Below are positions 4,375 to 5,348 of a stretch of DNA of 5,348 nucleotides, in pieces. A program made the position numbers and the translations under genes. How positions within the stretch are numbered: position 1 is the stretch's first letter; every line of letters starts with the position of its first letter. This DNA is from DATAQC01 sp039649175 (GTDB lineage: Bacteria; Actinomycetota; Acidimicrobiia; Acidimicrobiales; AC-14). The DNA lies in the NCBI GenBank assembly GCA_039649175.1, contig JBBWZS010000059.1, positions 1-5,348 on the forward strand. Direction: 5' to 3'. The notes below the pieces were generated by a model that saw only the letters and a program-made list of their open reading frames with translations, had not been told where the DNA came from and did not search any database.

Positions 4375-5348
4375 ATGGCCATGGCCCCGGAGCAGACAGG
4401 CATCGGCATCCGCCGCCACTTCACCACCGAGGGCGTCGAGCCCTACGACGAGGTGGTCTGGGAGCGGCGCGACGCCCGCATCACCAACTACCGCGACGGC
4501 AAGGTGGCCTTCGAGCAGCGCGACGTCGAGTTCCCCGTGGGCTGGTCGCAGAACGCCACCAACATCGTGGCCCAGAAGTACTTCCGGGGAGGCCTGGGCT
4601 CGCCCGAGCGTGAGTCGTCGCTGCGCGAGGTCATCGACCGGGTGGCCGACACCATCACCCGGTGGGGCGCCAAGGACGGCTATTTCGTCGACGACGCCGA
4701 GACCGAGGCCTTCCAGGCAGAGCTCAAGCACCTGATCCTCCACCAGAAGGCGGCGTTCAACTCGCCGGTGTGGTTCAACATCGGCGTGGCCGGTCGGCCC
4801 CAGCAGGCATCGGCCTGCTACATCCTCGCCGTCGACGACACCATGAAGTCCATCCTCAACTGGTACGTCGAAGAGGGCATCATCTTCCAGGGCGGCTCCG
4901 GCGCCGGCATCAATCTGTCCACCATCCGCTCCTCCAAGGAGCAGCTCCGTGGCGGCGGCACGGCGTCGGGCCCGGTGAGCTTCATGCGCGGGGCCGATGC
5001 GTCTGCCGGCACCATCAAGTCCGGGGGCACCACCCGCCGGGCCGCCAAGATGGTCATCCTCAACGTCGACCACCCCGACATCGAGGACTTCATCTGGTGC
5101 AAGCCCATCGAGGAGCGCAAGGCCCGGGTGCTGCGCGACGCCGGCTTCGACATGGACCTCGACGGCAAGGACAGCCACTCCACGCAGTACCAGAACGCCA
5201 ACAACTCGGTGCGGGTCACCGACGAGTTCATGCAGGCCGTGCTCGACGACGCCGACTGGGAGCTCAAGGCGGTCACCACCGGCGAGGTGGTGCAGTCCAT
5301 GAAGGCCCGTGACCTCTACCGCCAGATGGCCCAGGCGGCGTGGGAGTG
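4375..5348 (+). CDS. nrdJ: Vitamin B12-dependent ribonucleotide reductase, class II (N-terminal part)
   Basis: This enzyme reduces ribonucleotides to deoxyribonucleotides using adenosylcobalamin as radical source, so it works with or without oxygen. The window holds the first 324 codons; the frame is open at the edge and the family is usually ~900-1000 aa. Recognisable NrdJ segments are FNSPVWFNIG (128-137), QASACYIL (144-151, where C148 should be one of the redox-active cysteine pair), GGSGAGINLS (173-182), GGGTASGPVSFMRGAD (193-208), TRRAAKMVILNVDHPDIEDF (220-239) and QNANNSVRV (273-281). No ATP-cone is visible at the N-terminus. The other active-site residues (the Cys and Glu of the N-C-E set and the second redox Cys) lie beyond the window. 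The start at 4375 is set by GGAGGT 7 nt upstream. The NrdR box, promoter and possible DnaA box upstream imply control by nucleotide pools. No cobalamin riboswitch is seen in the 191-bp upstream region. Confidence 0.96.
   Translation, partial: MAMAPEQTGIGIRRHFTTEGVEPYDEVVWERRDARITNYRDGKVAFEQRDVEFPVGWSQNATNIVAQKYFRGGLGSPERESSLREVIDRVADTITRWGAKDGYFVDDAETEAFQAELKHLILHQKAAFNSPVWFNIGVAGRPQQASACYILAVDDTMKSILNWYVEEGIIFQGGSGAGINLSTIRSSKEQLRGGGTASGPVSFMRGADASAGTIKSGGTTRRAAKMVILNVDHPDIEDFIWCKPIEERKARVLRDAGFDMDLDGKDSHSTQYQNANNSVRVTDEFMQAVLDDADWELKAVTTGEVVQSMKARDLYRQMAQAAWE

Noticed and set aside
4305..4613. 102-codon frame starting at GTG 4305 and overlapping nrdJ
   Set aside because: Most of it is an out-of-frame Arg/His-rich shadow of nrdJ, and it has no ribosome site at its start.

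Overview
This is a GC-rich chromosomal segment that looks ordinary for a high-GC actinobacterium. The 16S rRNA 5' end, the GTG start of nrdR, the TANNNT -10 elements and the nrdR-nrdJ pairing point to Actinobacteria. The 16S text and gene content would fit class Acidimicrobiia (Iamia/Ilumatobacter-like), but that placement is recalled resemblance, not a computed one. I see no mobile element, CRISPR array, tRNA or defence cluster, and no convincing undescribed multi-gene system.

Layout. Positions 1-349 are the first ~350 nt of a 16S rRNA gene on the minus strand, cut by the window edge. Positions 350-781 are its upstream control region: a ~370-nt leader with several hairpins, a boxB/boxA-like antitermination site, a good sigma-70-type promoter and a hairpin just after the upstream gene. 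That upstream gene is tyrS (782-2053, minus), tyrosyl-tRNA synthetase, whose stop codon is only 25 nt from the rrn -35 element. A 97-bp divergent intergenic region separates tyrS from a plus-strand FAD-dependent oxidoreductase of the phytoene-desaturase-like family (2151-3572). A 131-bp gap with a perfect 13-bp inverted repeat follows, then nrdR (3704-4183), the zinc-ribbon/ATP-cone repressor of ribonucleotide reductase genes. A 191-bp regulatory region comes next, and then the first third of nrdJ (4375 to beyond the window end), the B12-dependent class II ribonucleotide reductase.

How the parts work together. tyrS and the rrn operon both serve translation and lie in series on the minus strand. 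nrdR and nrdJ form a regulator-target pair. The nrdR-nrdJ gap holds a near-ideal NrdR box, a weaker partner box one 15-bp linker upstream, one or two overlapping promoters, and an exact match to the actinobacterial DnaA box. This suggests that dNTP synthesis is controlled by nucleotide state through NrdR and possibly by the replication initiator DnaA. The oxidoreductase has no evident functional link to its neighbours.

The points most worth a second look are the nrdJ control region, the nested inverted repeat at 3602-3636, the polyproline tail of NrdR, the apparently leaderless start of nrdR, and the tight packing of the rrn promoter against tyrS.
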